A DNA stretch of 63,919 nt from JBBSGD01 sp038254435 (GTDB taxonomy: Bacteria > Actinomycetota > CADDZG01 > WHSQ01): NCBI GenBank assembly GCA_038254435.1, contig JBBSGD010000007.1, positions 1-63,919 on the forward strand, in the 5' to 3' direction. The position numbers were made by a program, and so were the translations under genes. The notes beneath the pieces were generated by a model, which had not been told where the DNA came from, did no database searches, and saw only the letters and a list, made by a program, of their open reading frames with translations. Below, one piece after another: positions 37,447-44,696 of this stretch. Each line of letters opens with the position of its first letter. Position 1 is the stretch's first letter.

Positions 37447-37806
37447 GGGGCTGAACTGGTATCGACTCTGATCTGATCGGTACAGGGGAAGCGAGCCGAG
37501 GATCCGAGTATGTACCTCGATAATCCTCTCGGAACTTATAAGTGCCAACTCCAACGAGTACGCACTCGCTGCTTAATTAGCAGCGCGTCGGCCCGGGACT
37601 TGCCTGTGGTCCCGGGATCCGGCGTCGCCTAGCAGGCTTGCCGTTCCAAGTTGGCTCGGAGCGAGGAACGGGACTCTGAGTCCGGGATAGGCATCGGCCG
37701 TTGCAGTTCGTGGGCCGGCCGGAGCCGAACTCTTACCGCGAACTACGCTCGTAGAAGTCCTGTACCGGGGTTGGAGGACCCGGGTTCGATTCCCGGCAGC
37801 TCCACC
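37447..37806 (+). ncRNA. ssrA: Transfer-messenger RNA (tmRNA)
   Basis: The 5' end GGGGCTGAACTGGTATCGAC and the 3' end GGTTCGATTCCCGGCAGCTCC form the tRNA-like half: GGGGCTG pairs with CAGCTCC, including one G-U. The tag reading frame is GCC at 37544 to TAA at 37574 and encodes ANSNEYALAA. After the stem come ACC, then T, so the final A of CCA is not encoded and must be added. The tag ends ALAA, the usual signal for ClpXP-type proteases. It works with SmpB encoded at 35.7 kb. Minus-strand open frames over this RNA are artefacts. Confidence 0.97.
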
Positions 37807-37933
37807 TGATGTCCCGGTGCGCAACGCGCGCCAGGATGCCGTCGCTATTTTGAGGCCGGCAGGAGCGTCAGCGACCGGTGCGGGTTGACGCCTGTATGCC
37901 AGTAAGGTGCGCGAGAGGAGGGGTGCCAACGTC

Positions 37934-38167
37934 GTGAGCTCGAGGCGCCTTACGTACCTGGTCCTGACGATTCTGTTGTTAGTCATACTTGTTCTGGCGT
38001 TCCGTTTGGCGACAGGAGGAGAGACGAAGCAAGAAGCATTACAGAGATGCCAACAGAAGGCTCATCATATGAAGTCCGCTGACTTTGTTCGGGTGGTGAA
38101 GAGAGACTCTAAGTGGGTCTGCATATTTGGCACGGGGTCGGAATCAGGTGGGGCCGGTTCTGGTTGA
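37934..38167 (+). CDS. Small membrane-anchored protein of unknown function
   Basis: The open frame starts at 37907, but the GTG at 37934 is a better start, giving about 77 residues. One strong helix (YLVLTILLLVILVLAF) near the N terminus is followed by a short soluble tail with two Cys (RCQQKAHHMKSADFVRVV, KWVCIFG). Codon use is less GC-biased than neighbours. No homologue is recognised. It lies 127 bp after ssrA at the start of an accessory patch. Confidence 0.45.
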   Translation: MSSRRLTYLVLTILLLVILVLAFRLATGGETKQEALQRCQQKAHHMKSADFVRVVKRDSKWVCIFGTGSESGGAGSG

Positions 38168-38559
38168 AGCTGCAAGGATTTGTCGCTGCGCATCGTCCCC
38201 AGAACGGGCTGACGATCGATGCGAAGAAGTCGAATTGACTCGCCCCCCGGCGGACCATCCGCAACCATGGCAGCAGGTAATACCTACCAACCTCTGTTCC
38301 AAGAAGTTGGTTTCGTCGCGATCCGATTTCGTGGGATAAATCGCCGCGCTCGGCTCGTCCATGACGACATCGCAGGGCACCAGGGCTGGTCGATGCCGCT
38401 CGCTCTAGAAGAAGATCGAGGAGGATGCCCCAGCTCGTGGATGCGGTCACCACTTTACGTCCCTTGAGCTTCATAGTCCGGGGGGCCGCTACCAATCGAA
38501 GACGCCAGAAGTTCTACAGTGATGGATCGTTCCCCACTATCGAAACACTTGGAGATCAA
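38168..38559. other. Intergenic stretch without a supported gene
   Basis: About 390 bp between the small membrane protein and the hydrolase. Short open frames exist on both strands but none shows a domain, a ribosome binding site or coding-like composition. The base composition is lower in GC than the flanks. Confidence 0.5.
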
Positions 38560-39135
38560 ATGGCCGAAGTCGTCCTGTTCCATCACGCCCAGGGCCTCAC
38601 GACTGGCGTCATCGGCTTCGCTGAGGAACTACGCGGCGAGGGGCATACCGTGCACACGCCCGACCTCTACGACGGCCGCACGTTCGACACGTTGGACGAG
38701 GGGATGGGCCAAGCCCAGCAAATCGGATTCGGGGAGGTGATCGAGCGCGGTGTCCGGACGGTCGAGGGTCTGCCCACCGAGCTGGTCTACGCCGGCTTCT
38801 CGCTCGGCGTGCTCCCCGCGCAGAAGCTGGCGCAGACCCGTCCGGGCGCGCGCGGCGCGCTGCTGTTCTATTCCTGCGTTCCGGTCTCGGAGTTCGGTCC
38901 CGCCTGGCCGGACGGCGTGCCGGTACAGGTACACGGCATGGACGCCGACCCGATCTTCGCCGGCGAGGGCGACATCGACGCTGCCCGGGAGCTCGTCGAG
39001 TCGACCGGACAGGCCGAGCTGTTCCTCTATTCCGGCAACGAGCATTACTTCGCCGACAGCTCGCTGCCGTCCTATGACGCCGCCGCAACCGCGCTGCTGC
39101 TGGACCGCACGCTGACGTTTCTTCGGTCCCTGTGA
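38560..39135 (+). CDS. Dienelactone hydrolase family protein
   Basis: The protein has 191 residues from the ATG at 38560, with TTGGAG seven bases upstream. It matches the DLH subgroup: VVLFHHAQGLTTGVIGFAEEL, the elbow YAGFSLGVLPAQKLAQ, VPVQVHGMDADP, and the catalytic histidine in YSGNEHYFADSS. The nucleophile position is Ser rather than the Cys of classical dienelactone hydrolase. That is usual for this distant subgroup. The substrate is unknown. It is followed directly by a decayed VOC gene. Confidence 0.85.
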   Translation: MAEVVLFHHAQGLTTGVIGFAEELRGEGHTVHTPDLYDGRTFDTLDEGMGQAQQIGFGEVIERGVRTVEGLPTELVYAGFSLGVLPAQKLAQTRPGARGALLFYSCVPVSEFGPAWPDGVPVQVHGMDADPIFAGEGDIDAARELVESTGQAELFLYSGNEHYFADSSLPSYDAAATALLLDRTLTFLRSL

Positions 39136-39423
39136 GTGAGCCCGTCCCACCAATCTTCGAAGTGACCATGGACTGCGCGAACCCGCCACGCCTGGCCGTT
39201 TTTTTGGACGCAAGCCCTTGGACACGACGACCGGTCACCCAACCAGGACCCCCGAGCGCCGCTTCGCCTGGCTTGCCGGCCACGCGGCACCGGCCCGCAG
39301 CTGCGCCTGCTCGAGGCGCCCGAACCGAAGACGGGGAAGAACCGCATGCACCTCGACCTCAATATCTCCGGCGAACGGATGCATGAGGTCTGTGAAGCAC
39401 TCCGAGTCGCCACTGCCTGCTAG
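39132..39423 (+). pseudogene. Decayed VOC/glyoxalase-like gene
   Basis: The reading begins at GTG 39132, overlapping the hydrolase stop, with PPIFEVTMDCANPPRLAVF, the start of VOC-type proteins. After about residue 25 homology is lost. It reappears in another frame as LRLLEAPEPKTGKNRMHLDL with NISGERMHEVCEALRVA, then a TAG at 39421. Bits resembling the C terminus follow to about 39545. At least one frameshift and loss of the middle are implied. In intact relatives this is a single domain of about 115-130 residues. Confidence 0.65.
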
Positions 39424-39541
39424 ATCGCGATCGACGGAGCTCCCAACTGCAAGGTGGGCGGTTCGCGCACCATCAATCAAGACCACTTTTGTGCACACGA
39501 CGAGACCGAGGGCTCGCCGTCGCCTGGCGATCCGAACGCCA

Positions 39542-40363
39542 TCAGCTGCCGTAGACGGACACGTGTCTGCTGCTGGTGGAGTTGAAGGGTTCTCCCTTCC
39601 AGCCGGCCCAACGGTCTTTCAGGCGCAGTCCGGCGATTCGCGCCATGAGATCGAGCTCGCTCGGCCATGCGTACCGGGTAACGATCGGGTACAGGCGCAC
39701 GCCGTCGCGAGAGAGCGACACGTGGCTCTCGTCGAGCCGCTGCGTCACCGGATCGTGGCGACCCAGATCGAGTCGGACCTCGTCGACTCCGATGGCTTCC
39801 GCGTCCACGTATTGATCGTCGCGCAGGCGCGTGAGAAAGGCAGGCACGAAAGCCTCCACCACAAACGAGCCGTCCTTGGTGAGATGCGCGGCTACGTTCT
39901 CGAAGCAGCGCACCTGGTCCTCTTGGGTGAGCAGGTTGAACAGCGTGTTGAACACTACGAAGACCAATCGGTAGGTGCCCGCGACCGGAACATCAGCGAA
40001 GTCGCCGATCGTGACCGAGATCTCGTTGCCGCCTGCCTTGGCGCGCAGCTTGGCGACCATGGCGGGTGAGATGTCGACGCCGTCCACGCGGATTCCCCGC
40101 CCCGCGAGGGGCAGCGCGATCCGGCCGGTGCCGATCGCGAGCTCCAGCGCGGGACCACCATCTGCCAGCTGCTCCAGGAACTCGACGGTCGCCAACTCAT
40201 CCCCTCGTGGGGCGTCGTCGTAGATCTCGGCAGCGTCCTCCCCAAAACTTATGATTGGCTCGTAGTGCTCCACAACCCGATCGTATTGCCCTGCATCGTG
40301 CACGGTGAATACCTTCCAATGGTCATCCCCGTCACTGCCGAAACGGCCGAGCTCAAAGCCCAT
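39542..40363 (-). CDS. Class I SAM-dependent methyltransferase
   Basis: The protein has 273 residues. The Rossmann motif I is ALELAIGTGRIALPLAGRG near residue 75, followed by VDGVDISPAMVAKLRAK and the motif IV region YRLVFVVFNTLFNLL. The N terminus includes YDRVVEHYEPIISFG, common in this small-molecule methyltransferase group. The start is ATG 40363, only 24 bp from the start of the divergent antitoxin, so its promoter overlaps the toxin-antitoxin operator. The substrate is unknown. Confidence 0.87.
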   Translation of the reverse strand: MGFELGRFGSDGDDHWKVFTVHDAGQYDRVVEHYEPIISFGEDAAEIYDDAPRGDELATVEFLEQLADGGPALELAIGTGRIALPLAGRGIRVDGVDISPAMVAKLRAKAGGNEISVTIGDFADVPVAGTYRLVFVVFNTLFNLLTQEDQVRCFENVAAHLTKDGSFVVEAFVPAFLTRLRDDQYVDAEAIGVDEVRLDLGRHDPVTQRLDESHVSLSRDGVRLYPIVTRYAWPSELDLMARIAGLRLKDRWAGWKGEPFNSTSSRHVSVYGS

Positions 40364-40371
40364 ACTTTGAG
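40352..40371. promoter_or_regulatory. Inverted repeat, probable toxin-antitoxin operator
   Basis: CTCAAAG and CTTTGAG form a perfect 7-bp inverted repeat with a 6-bp spacer, immediately upstream of the antitoxin's -10 box (TATCAT, 40375-40380). The direct repeat GTGCTATCAT/GTGCTACAT follows. This is where Phd-type antitoxins normally bind to repress their own operon. Confidence 0.5.
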
Positions 40372-40374
40372 TGC

Positions 40375-40380
40375 TATCAT
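40375..40380 (+). promoter_or_regulatory. Putative -10 box (TATCAT) for the antitoxin gene
   Basis: TATCAT is followed by seven bases and then ATG 40388, with no Shine-Dalgarno. It is placed as in the other leaderless genes of the window. Confidence 0.45.
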
Positions 40381-40387
40381 GTGCTAC

Positions 40388-40672
40388 ATGAGAGCTGAGT
40401 GGGGGCGCGTGGGGGTCCGGGAGCTAAGACAAAATCTAAGCGTGTATTTGAGGAGGGTCGCCAAGGGGGAGTGGTTCGAGGTCACGGACAGGGGCCGCGC
40501 GGTGGCAGTCCTAGCACCGTTGCCCGACCCATCCAGTCCCGTCCAGCGGCTGGTAGCCGCAGGGCGTGCTTCGAAACCGGAAGGAGGAATATCCGACGTT
40601 CTTCCTCCCAAGGGAAGATCTTCCCGTCGGTTGAGCGAGGCGCTTCAGGATCAACGGGCCGAACGGCTGTGA
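40388..40672 (+). CDS. Phd/YefM-family antitoxin
   Basis: The protein has 94 residues from the ATG at 40388. The N-terminal half is the Phd fold (VGVRELRQNLSVYLRRVAKG then EVTDRGRAVAVLAPLP). The C-terminal half is a variable, charged toxin-binding tail. The stop overlaps the PIN toxin start by 4 nt (GTGA), so the two are translationally coupled. It should neutralise the toxin and repress the operon through the inverted repeat upstream. Confidence 0.9.
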   Translation: MRAEWGRVGVRELRQNLSVYLRRVAKGEWFEVTDRGRAVAVLAPLPDPSSPVQRLVAAGRASKPEGGISDVLPPKGRSSRRLSEALQDQRAERL

Positions 40673-41073
40673 CCGGGGAGGCTCTGTATCTCGACTCTTC
40701 AGCCATCGTAAAGCTGATCCTTCCGGAGCCCGAGACGCGTGCTCTCGTAGCCCGTTTGGACCACGATCCCGAAGTGTTATCGAGCGCGCTCGCGAGGGCG
40801 GAGGTTCTCCGTGCCATGAAGCGTATTCGAGCCACGCCTGCCACCCGGAGTCAAGCCGAAAGAGTGCTCGGACGAATAGCTCTTGTGCGGATAGACGATG
40901 CGGTACTCGACAGGGCCGCCGCTATCGATCCGGCAGAGCTAGGATCGCTTGATTCGATTCACCTGGCCACCGCTCTTGGAATCGGCGAGAGACTCGACGG
41001 CATGATCACTTACGATTCCCGGCTCGGGGACGCCGCCGATCGAGCCGGCCTGCCTGTCTTGATTCCAGCTTGA
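40669..41073 (+). CDS. PIN-domain ribonuclease toxin (VapC family)
   Basis: The protein has 134 residues from the GTG at 40669. The PIN acidic residues are visible: Asp in LYLDSSAIVKL, Glu in ARAEVLRAMKR, Asp in LGSLDSIHLATAL, and Asp in ITYDSRLGDAA. VapC toxins cut tRNA or rRNA when the antitoxin is lost. The long upstream extension of this frame lies over the antitoxin and is not coding. It sits in the accessory patch after ssrA. Confidence 0.92.
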   Translation: MTGEALYLDSSAIVKLILPEPETRALVARLDHDPEVLSSALARAEVLRAMKRIRATPATRSQAERVLGRIALVRIDDAVLDRAAAIDPAELGSLDSIHLATALGIGERLDGMITYDSRLGDAADRAGLPVLIPA

Positions 41074-41468
41074 GCTCCGCACAGTCACCGTGGTGTTGGG
41101 ACTTTCGTGCGGCGCCACCCGAGTCGGGTTACTGGCAACTCGTGATCGACGAGAGCCGGTACGCAAAATCGACGGACTGAAAGGGCTCGTGTGCAAACCG
41201 CGTCCGGGTAGGGCTCAGATTGCCCGCTGCTAGTTCTGTGGCAAGCCTCCCGATAACTTCGGCCTCATGGAAGCTCAGGCTTGGACGGCGATAGGCTTTC
41301 TGCCCGCAACCGTTGTGGGTCGCTCTTTTTGTCGCAAGGTCGCGGCAAGCCTTGCAGACACACGTCTCGGCGGTGCTCTGCAAGCTCCAGCTATCGAGCC
41401 GTTACGAGCTGCCGCGCTCGGCCATGGACCGCCGTCTCGGCTAGCCGGATCGCGGCGTGAGCTCGAGC
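41074..41468. other. Intergenic stretch without a supported gene
   Basis: About 395 bp between the toxin and the 3' end of the kinase gene. Only short, unconvincing open frames are present, including a minus-strand one with CVCKAC near its start. I see no RNA, repeat or clear terminator. Confidence 0.5.
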
Positions 41469-42602
41469 TCAGGCGGCCGGGCGCAGCACCATCGTGAAGG
41501 TTGAGCCGGTCTCGGGGCTGGTGCGTACTTTGAGCCGGCCTCCCGAGGCCTCCAGCACCTGACGCGCGATGTAGAGCGACAGGCCGAGACCGCCGACCGA
41601 ACGCGTGGATGAGCCGTCCCCCTGGCCAAAGGGCTCGTTGAGCAGCCGTTCGACCTGTCCGGGCGCAAGGCCCGGGCCCTCGTCGGCGACTTCGACAATC
41701 GGGGCCTCGGCGTGCTCGGACACCGTGATCGTGACCCCGCCCGAGGTGAAGTCCAGGGCGTTCTCAATGAGGGCGAGCACGACCTCGGCGATACGGGCCT
41801 CGTCCCCGATGGCTCTCAGCGGTGCAGACTGCAGGCTCACGTCGCGCCCTGCGGTCTTGGCTGCAAGTGCGCCGAGCGCCAGGTGCACTGTGTCGGCCAC
41901 CGAGAATTCCTTGGGTTGCAGGCCCAGGCTCCCACGCTGGATGCCCGACACCGTGAGGATCTGGCCGACGATGCGAGTTAGCCGGTCGCAGTGACGGCTC
42001 ATGCTGTCGAGAAACTCGTGCTTGGTCGCTTCGTCGAGCTGTTCCCATCGTCCTTGCAGAGTCAGGACTCCGCCCTTGATCGAGGTGAGCGGGGTGCGCA
42101 GCTCGTGGCTGACCGAGGCAATGAACTCGCTCTTCATGCGGTCCAGGTCGGCGAGAGCGTTGGCGCGCTCCTGCTCTTTCCTGTAGAGCTCGGCCATGTC
42201 GTCGAGCACGCCGCGGGCGACACCGTCGTCGAGCGCGCCGTTGCCCTTGACGACGGCTTGAAGGGAGCGGAAGAGCTCGTCTGGAGAGCCCCCTTTGAGC
42301 AAGTAACCGGACGCCCCGGCCTTGACCATGCCCGAAACGAGGGTCATGTCGCTGAAGGCGGTGAGCGCAAGCACCTGCACTTCCGGATAGCGGTCTTTGA
42401 TGAGGCGCGTTGCCTCGACCCCGTTCATCACCGGCATCTTCATATCCATGAGGACCACGTCCGGCCTTAGCTCCTCCACTCGCACGACCGCTTCCCGGCC
42501 GTTGGTCCCCTCTCCGACGACGGTGATGTCGGGGTTGAGCTGCAGGAGGCGGCGCAGGCTCAAGCGGATGGGCGCGTGGTCATCGACCAGAACTACTCTC
42601 AT
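41469..42602 (-). CDS. Receiver-first hybrid histidine kinase (REC-HisKA-HATPase)
   Basis: The protein has 377 residues from the ATG at 42602. The N-terminal receiver domain (MRVVLVDDHAPIRLSLRRLL, Asp in VVLMDMKMPVMNG, Lys in GYLLKGGS) looks like a NarL-type receiver. It leads through a short helix into HisKA (FIASVSHELRTPLTSIKGGV) and an HATPase_c domain (LALIENALDFTSGG, VADEGPGLAP, GGLGLSLYIARQVL). There is no sensor or transmembrane part, so it is cytoplasmic and should be controlled by phosphorylation of its own receiver. No partner is adjacent. It is divergent from selD. Confidence 0.92.
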   Translation of the reverse strand: MRVVLVDDHAPIRLSLRRLLQLNPDITVVGEGTNGREAVVRVEELRPDVVLMDMKMPVMNGVEATRLIKDRYPEVQVLALTAFSDMTLVSGMVKAGASGYLLKGGSPDELFRSLQAVVKGNGALDDGVARGVLDDMAELYRKEQERANALADLDRMKSEFIASVSHELRTPLTSIKGGVLTLQGRWEQLDEATKHEFLDSMSRHCDRLTRIVGQILTVSGIQRGSLGLQPKEFSVADTVHLALGALAAKTAGRDVSLQSAPLRAIGDEARIAEVVLALIENALDFTSGGVTITVSEHAEAPIVEVADEGPGLAPGQVERLLNEPFGQGDGSSTRSVGGLGLSLYIARQVLEASGGRLKVRTSPETGSTFTMVLRPAA

Positions 42603-42768
42603 GCACCATGCTTCGGCACTCTTGGGCGGACGATTCAGCGTCCGGGGGTCTTTTTGTGCGGCCGCGCACCCCCAGACATCGCCTGGGACGATGCGACGAC
42701 TTCCCGGCGCCGTCTGGGACGATGGGGGAGGTCATCCCGGCAGAGCCGAGTCGCCAGGGAGGTGTGGA

Positions 42769-43803
42769 ATGCGGGACGAGGTGCGCTTGACCCAGTACAC
42801 GCACGGGGGCGGCTGAGCTTGCAAGCTCGGCGCGGCCGAGCTGGCGCAGGTCCTGCGTCACGTCACGCACGCTTCAGGGGACCCGGCCCTGCTCGTCGGG
42901 CTCGAGAGCCCCGACGACGCCGCCGTCTATACGGTCGCGCCCGGCCTCGCGCTCGTGCAGACGGTCGACTTTTTCACGCCGATAGTCGACGAGCCGATCT
43001 CGTGGGGGCGCATCGCGGCCGCGAACTCACTGTCCGACGTCTATGCGATGGGCGGCGTCCCGCTGACCGCCCTCAATCTCGTGGGGTGGCCGCGGGAGCT
43101 CGACTTCGACCTCCTGGGAGCGGTCCTTAGGGGAGCCGGGGAGGTCTGCGCCCGGGCCCGCGTGGCAATCGTCGGGGGGCACTCCATCGACGATTGCGAA
43201 CCCAAGTTCGGCTTGGCAGTCACGGGCACCGTCGCGCCCGAGGCCGTCGTGACGACCGCCGGCGCGCCTCCGGGGGCCGAGCTCGTGCTCACCAAGCCGC
43301 TGGGCACGGGGATCATCTCGAGTGGCATCAAGGGCGGCGACTCGCCGCCGGACGCGGTGGCTGCGGCGGTGGCGTCGATGGAAGGCCTCAACGACGCTGC
43401 TTCCCGGGCGATGGTCGAGGCCGGGGCGGCAGCGGCGACGGACGTGACCGGCTTCGGGCTCCTCGGGCACCTCACCGAGATGCTGGGACAGAGCCTCGAC
43501 GCGCACCTCGAAGCGGGGGCTGTGCCGCTCCTGCCCGGCGCGCTCTCCCTCGCCCGGCGGGGCGTCATGCCGGGCGGAACCCGGCGCAACATCGCCGCCG
43601 GGAGAGACAGGGTCACTGCTGAAGGCCTGCAGCCGGGCCTGCGAGAGCTGCTCTTCGACGCACAAACATCGGGAGGCTTGCTCGTTGCTCTCGAGGCATC
43701 CCGGAGTGCCGGTTTCCTTGCCGCACTCGAGGCCTCGGGCGTCACCGCGGCCAGGATCGGCCGGCTCGAAGCGGGCACAGGCAGGATTGTGGTGACGCCG
43801 TGA
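42769..43803 (+). CDS. selD: Selenophosphate synthase SelD, a selenoprotein (in-frame TGA = Sec)
   Basis: The frame runs from the ATG at 42769 (GGAGGT five bases upstream) to the TGA at 43801, 344 residues, if the in-frame TGA at 42814-42816 is read as selenocysteine. The N terminus is RLTQYTHGGG-U-ACKLGAAEL. E. coli SelD has RLTQYSHGAG-C-GCKIS there, so U16 replaces the active-site Cys17 and C18 and K19 match Cys19 and Lys20. After the TGA the SelD sequence continues in the same frame: DDAAVYTVAPG, VDFFTPIVDEP, NSLSDVYAMGG, VIGGHS-like IVGGHSIDD, and DAQTSGGLL near the end. It makes selenophosphate from selenide and ATP. Conventional calling would start at GTG 42955 and lose the active site. 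Confidence 0.92.
42817..42845 (+). promoter_or_regulatory. Candidate bacterial SECIS hairpin in selD
   Basis: AGCTCGGC (42824-42831) pairs with GCCGAGCT (42835-42842) around the triloop GCG, seven bases after the TGA. A short stem-loop close behind UGA, with G at the start of the apical loop, is the bacterial SECIS layout read by SelB. The competing palindrome GAGCTTGCAAGCTC starts inside the TGA. Confidence 0.6.
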
Positions 43804-44240
43804 GTGACGCCGGGGCCGGCGCCATACGGTTGCCGGCCGCCGTCGCCGGCGACCTGGTGGCCCACTGCCGGGCAGGCAGGCCCAACGAGGCCTGCGGCGT
43901 GTTGACGTCTCGGGGCGGGACCATCGTCGAGTGCATCCCGATGACCAACGCAGCGGCGAGCCCGGTGCGCTACGCCTTCGATCCCAAGGAGCAGCTGGGG
44001 GTCTACCGGCGCCTCGAGGGGGCGGGGGAGGAACTTGCCGGCGTGTGGCACTCGCACACCCGCACCGAGGCATACCCGTCGCCCACCGACGTGCGGCTCG
44101 CCAGTGAGGACGTGCCCTACCTGATCGTCTCGCTCGCCGGGCCGGTGCCCTCGATCAGGGCCTGGCGCATAATCAAGGAGTCCTGGACCGACGCCACCGG
44201 CGAGCTGCGCGAGCTGCCTGTAGTCGTCGGCGACCCCTGA
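43800..44240 (+). CDS. mec: Mec-like JAMM/M67 metallopeptidase
   Basis: The protein has 146 residues from the GTG at 43800, overlapping the selD stop by 4 nt. The JAMM motif is complete: Glu in RPNEACGVLTS, and HSHTRTEAYPSPTD with both His and the Asp. In Mycobacterium, Mec (Rv1334) removes cysteine from the CysO-cysteine adduct in the CysO/CysM pathway. cysO and cysM follow here in the same order. Coupling to selD is not part of the mycobacterial arrangement. Confidence 0.92.
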   Translation: MSDAGAGAIRLPAAVAGDLVAHCRAGRPNEACGVLTSRGGTIVECIPMTNAAASPVRYAFDPKEQLGVYRRLEGAGEELAGVWHSHTRTEAYPSPTDVRLASEDVPYLIVSLAGPVPSIRAWRIIKESWTDATGELRELPVVVGDP

Positions 44241-44383
44241 GCCTCTTACAAACGGCGCCGGCGGGAAGAGCTGCCCAGCCGGGGCGTTTCTCCTAGAGAG
44301 GCCAGCGGCAGGCGCCTGCGCATGTTCGGCGGCTGCGGCGTTACAGTTGGGGAGTCATTTTCACTATTTGCAAGGGAGTAAGC

Positions 44384-44662
44384 GTGGCTGTACAAGTGCG
44401 CATTCCGACGGTCTTTCGGAAGTACACGGGTGGGAGCCCGGCCGTCGCTGCCGAGCCCGGCACGGTGGCGAACCTGATCGATCAGCTCGACGAGCGTTTC
44501 CCGGGCCTCAAGACGCAGCTCATGAGCGGCGACGGGAACCTCCACAAGTTCGTCAATGTCTACGTGAACGACGAGGACGCCCGCTACCTCGATCAGCTCG
44601 AGACCGAGGTGACGGAGGGAGACACGGTGTCGCTTCTGCCCTCGGTAGCGGGCGGATCCTGA
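44384..44662 (+). CDS. cysO: CysO-like MoaD/ThiS sulfur carrier with extended C terminus
   Basis: The protein has 92 residues from the GTG at 44384, with AAGGGAG upstream. It matches CysO: IPTVFRKYTGGSPAV, NVYVNDEDARYLDQLETEV, and TVSLLPSVAGG. The C terminus is GGS rather than GG. As CysO works through a C-terminal Gly thiocarboxylate, the extra serine would have to be removed first, plausibly by the adjacent Mec peptidase. TTACAG and CTATTT, 17 bp apart (44341-44369), are a weak promoter candidate. The 140 bp after mec has no other feature. Confidence 0.92.
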   Translation: MAVQVRIPTVFRKYTGGSPAVAAEPGTVANLIDQLDERFPGLKTQLMSGDGNLHKFVNVYVNDEDARYLDQLETEVTEGDTVSLLPSVAGGS

Positions 44663-44696
44663 CCGAGCCCCGCGGGGCACGGGCGAAGCGGGCAGC

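Noticed and set aside
37573..37986. Minus-strand protein-coding frame over ssrA
   Set aside because: The sequence is the tmRNA; translated tmRNA frames are a known artefact.
38109..38495. 128-codon minus-strand frame
   Set aside because: No domain, no ribosome binding site, and composition like non-coding DNA.
41129..41383. Small Cys-containing minus-strand frame
   Set aside because: Lacks a start signal and any recognisable family; only chance Cys pairs.
37807..41468. Duplicated ssrA 3' end as an attachment site
   Set aside because: I looked for a second copy of the GGTTCGATTCCCGGCAGC-like end through this stretch and did not see one.
42814..42816. TGA in selD as a true stop or pseudogene mark
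   Set aside because: Reading stays in frame on both sides, the TGA falls exactly on the catalytic Cys position of SelD, and a hairpin follows.
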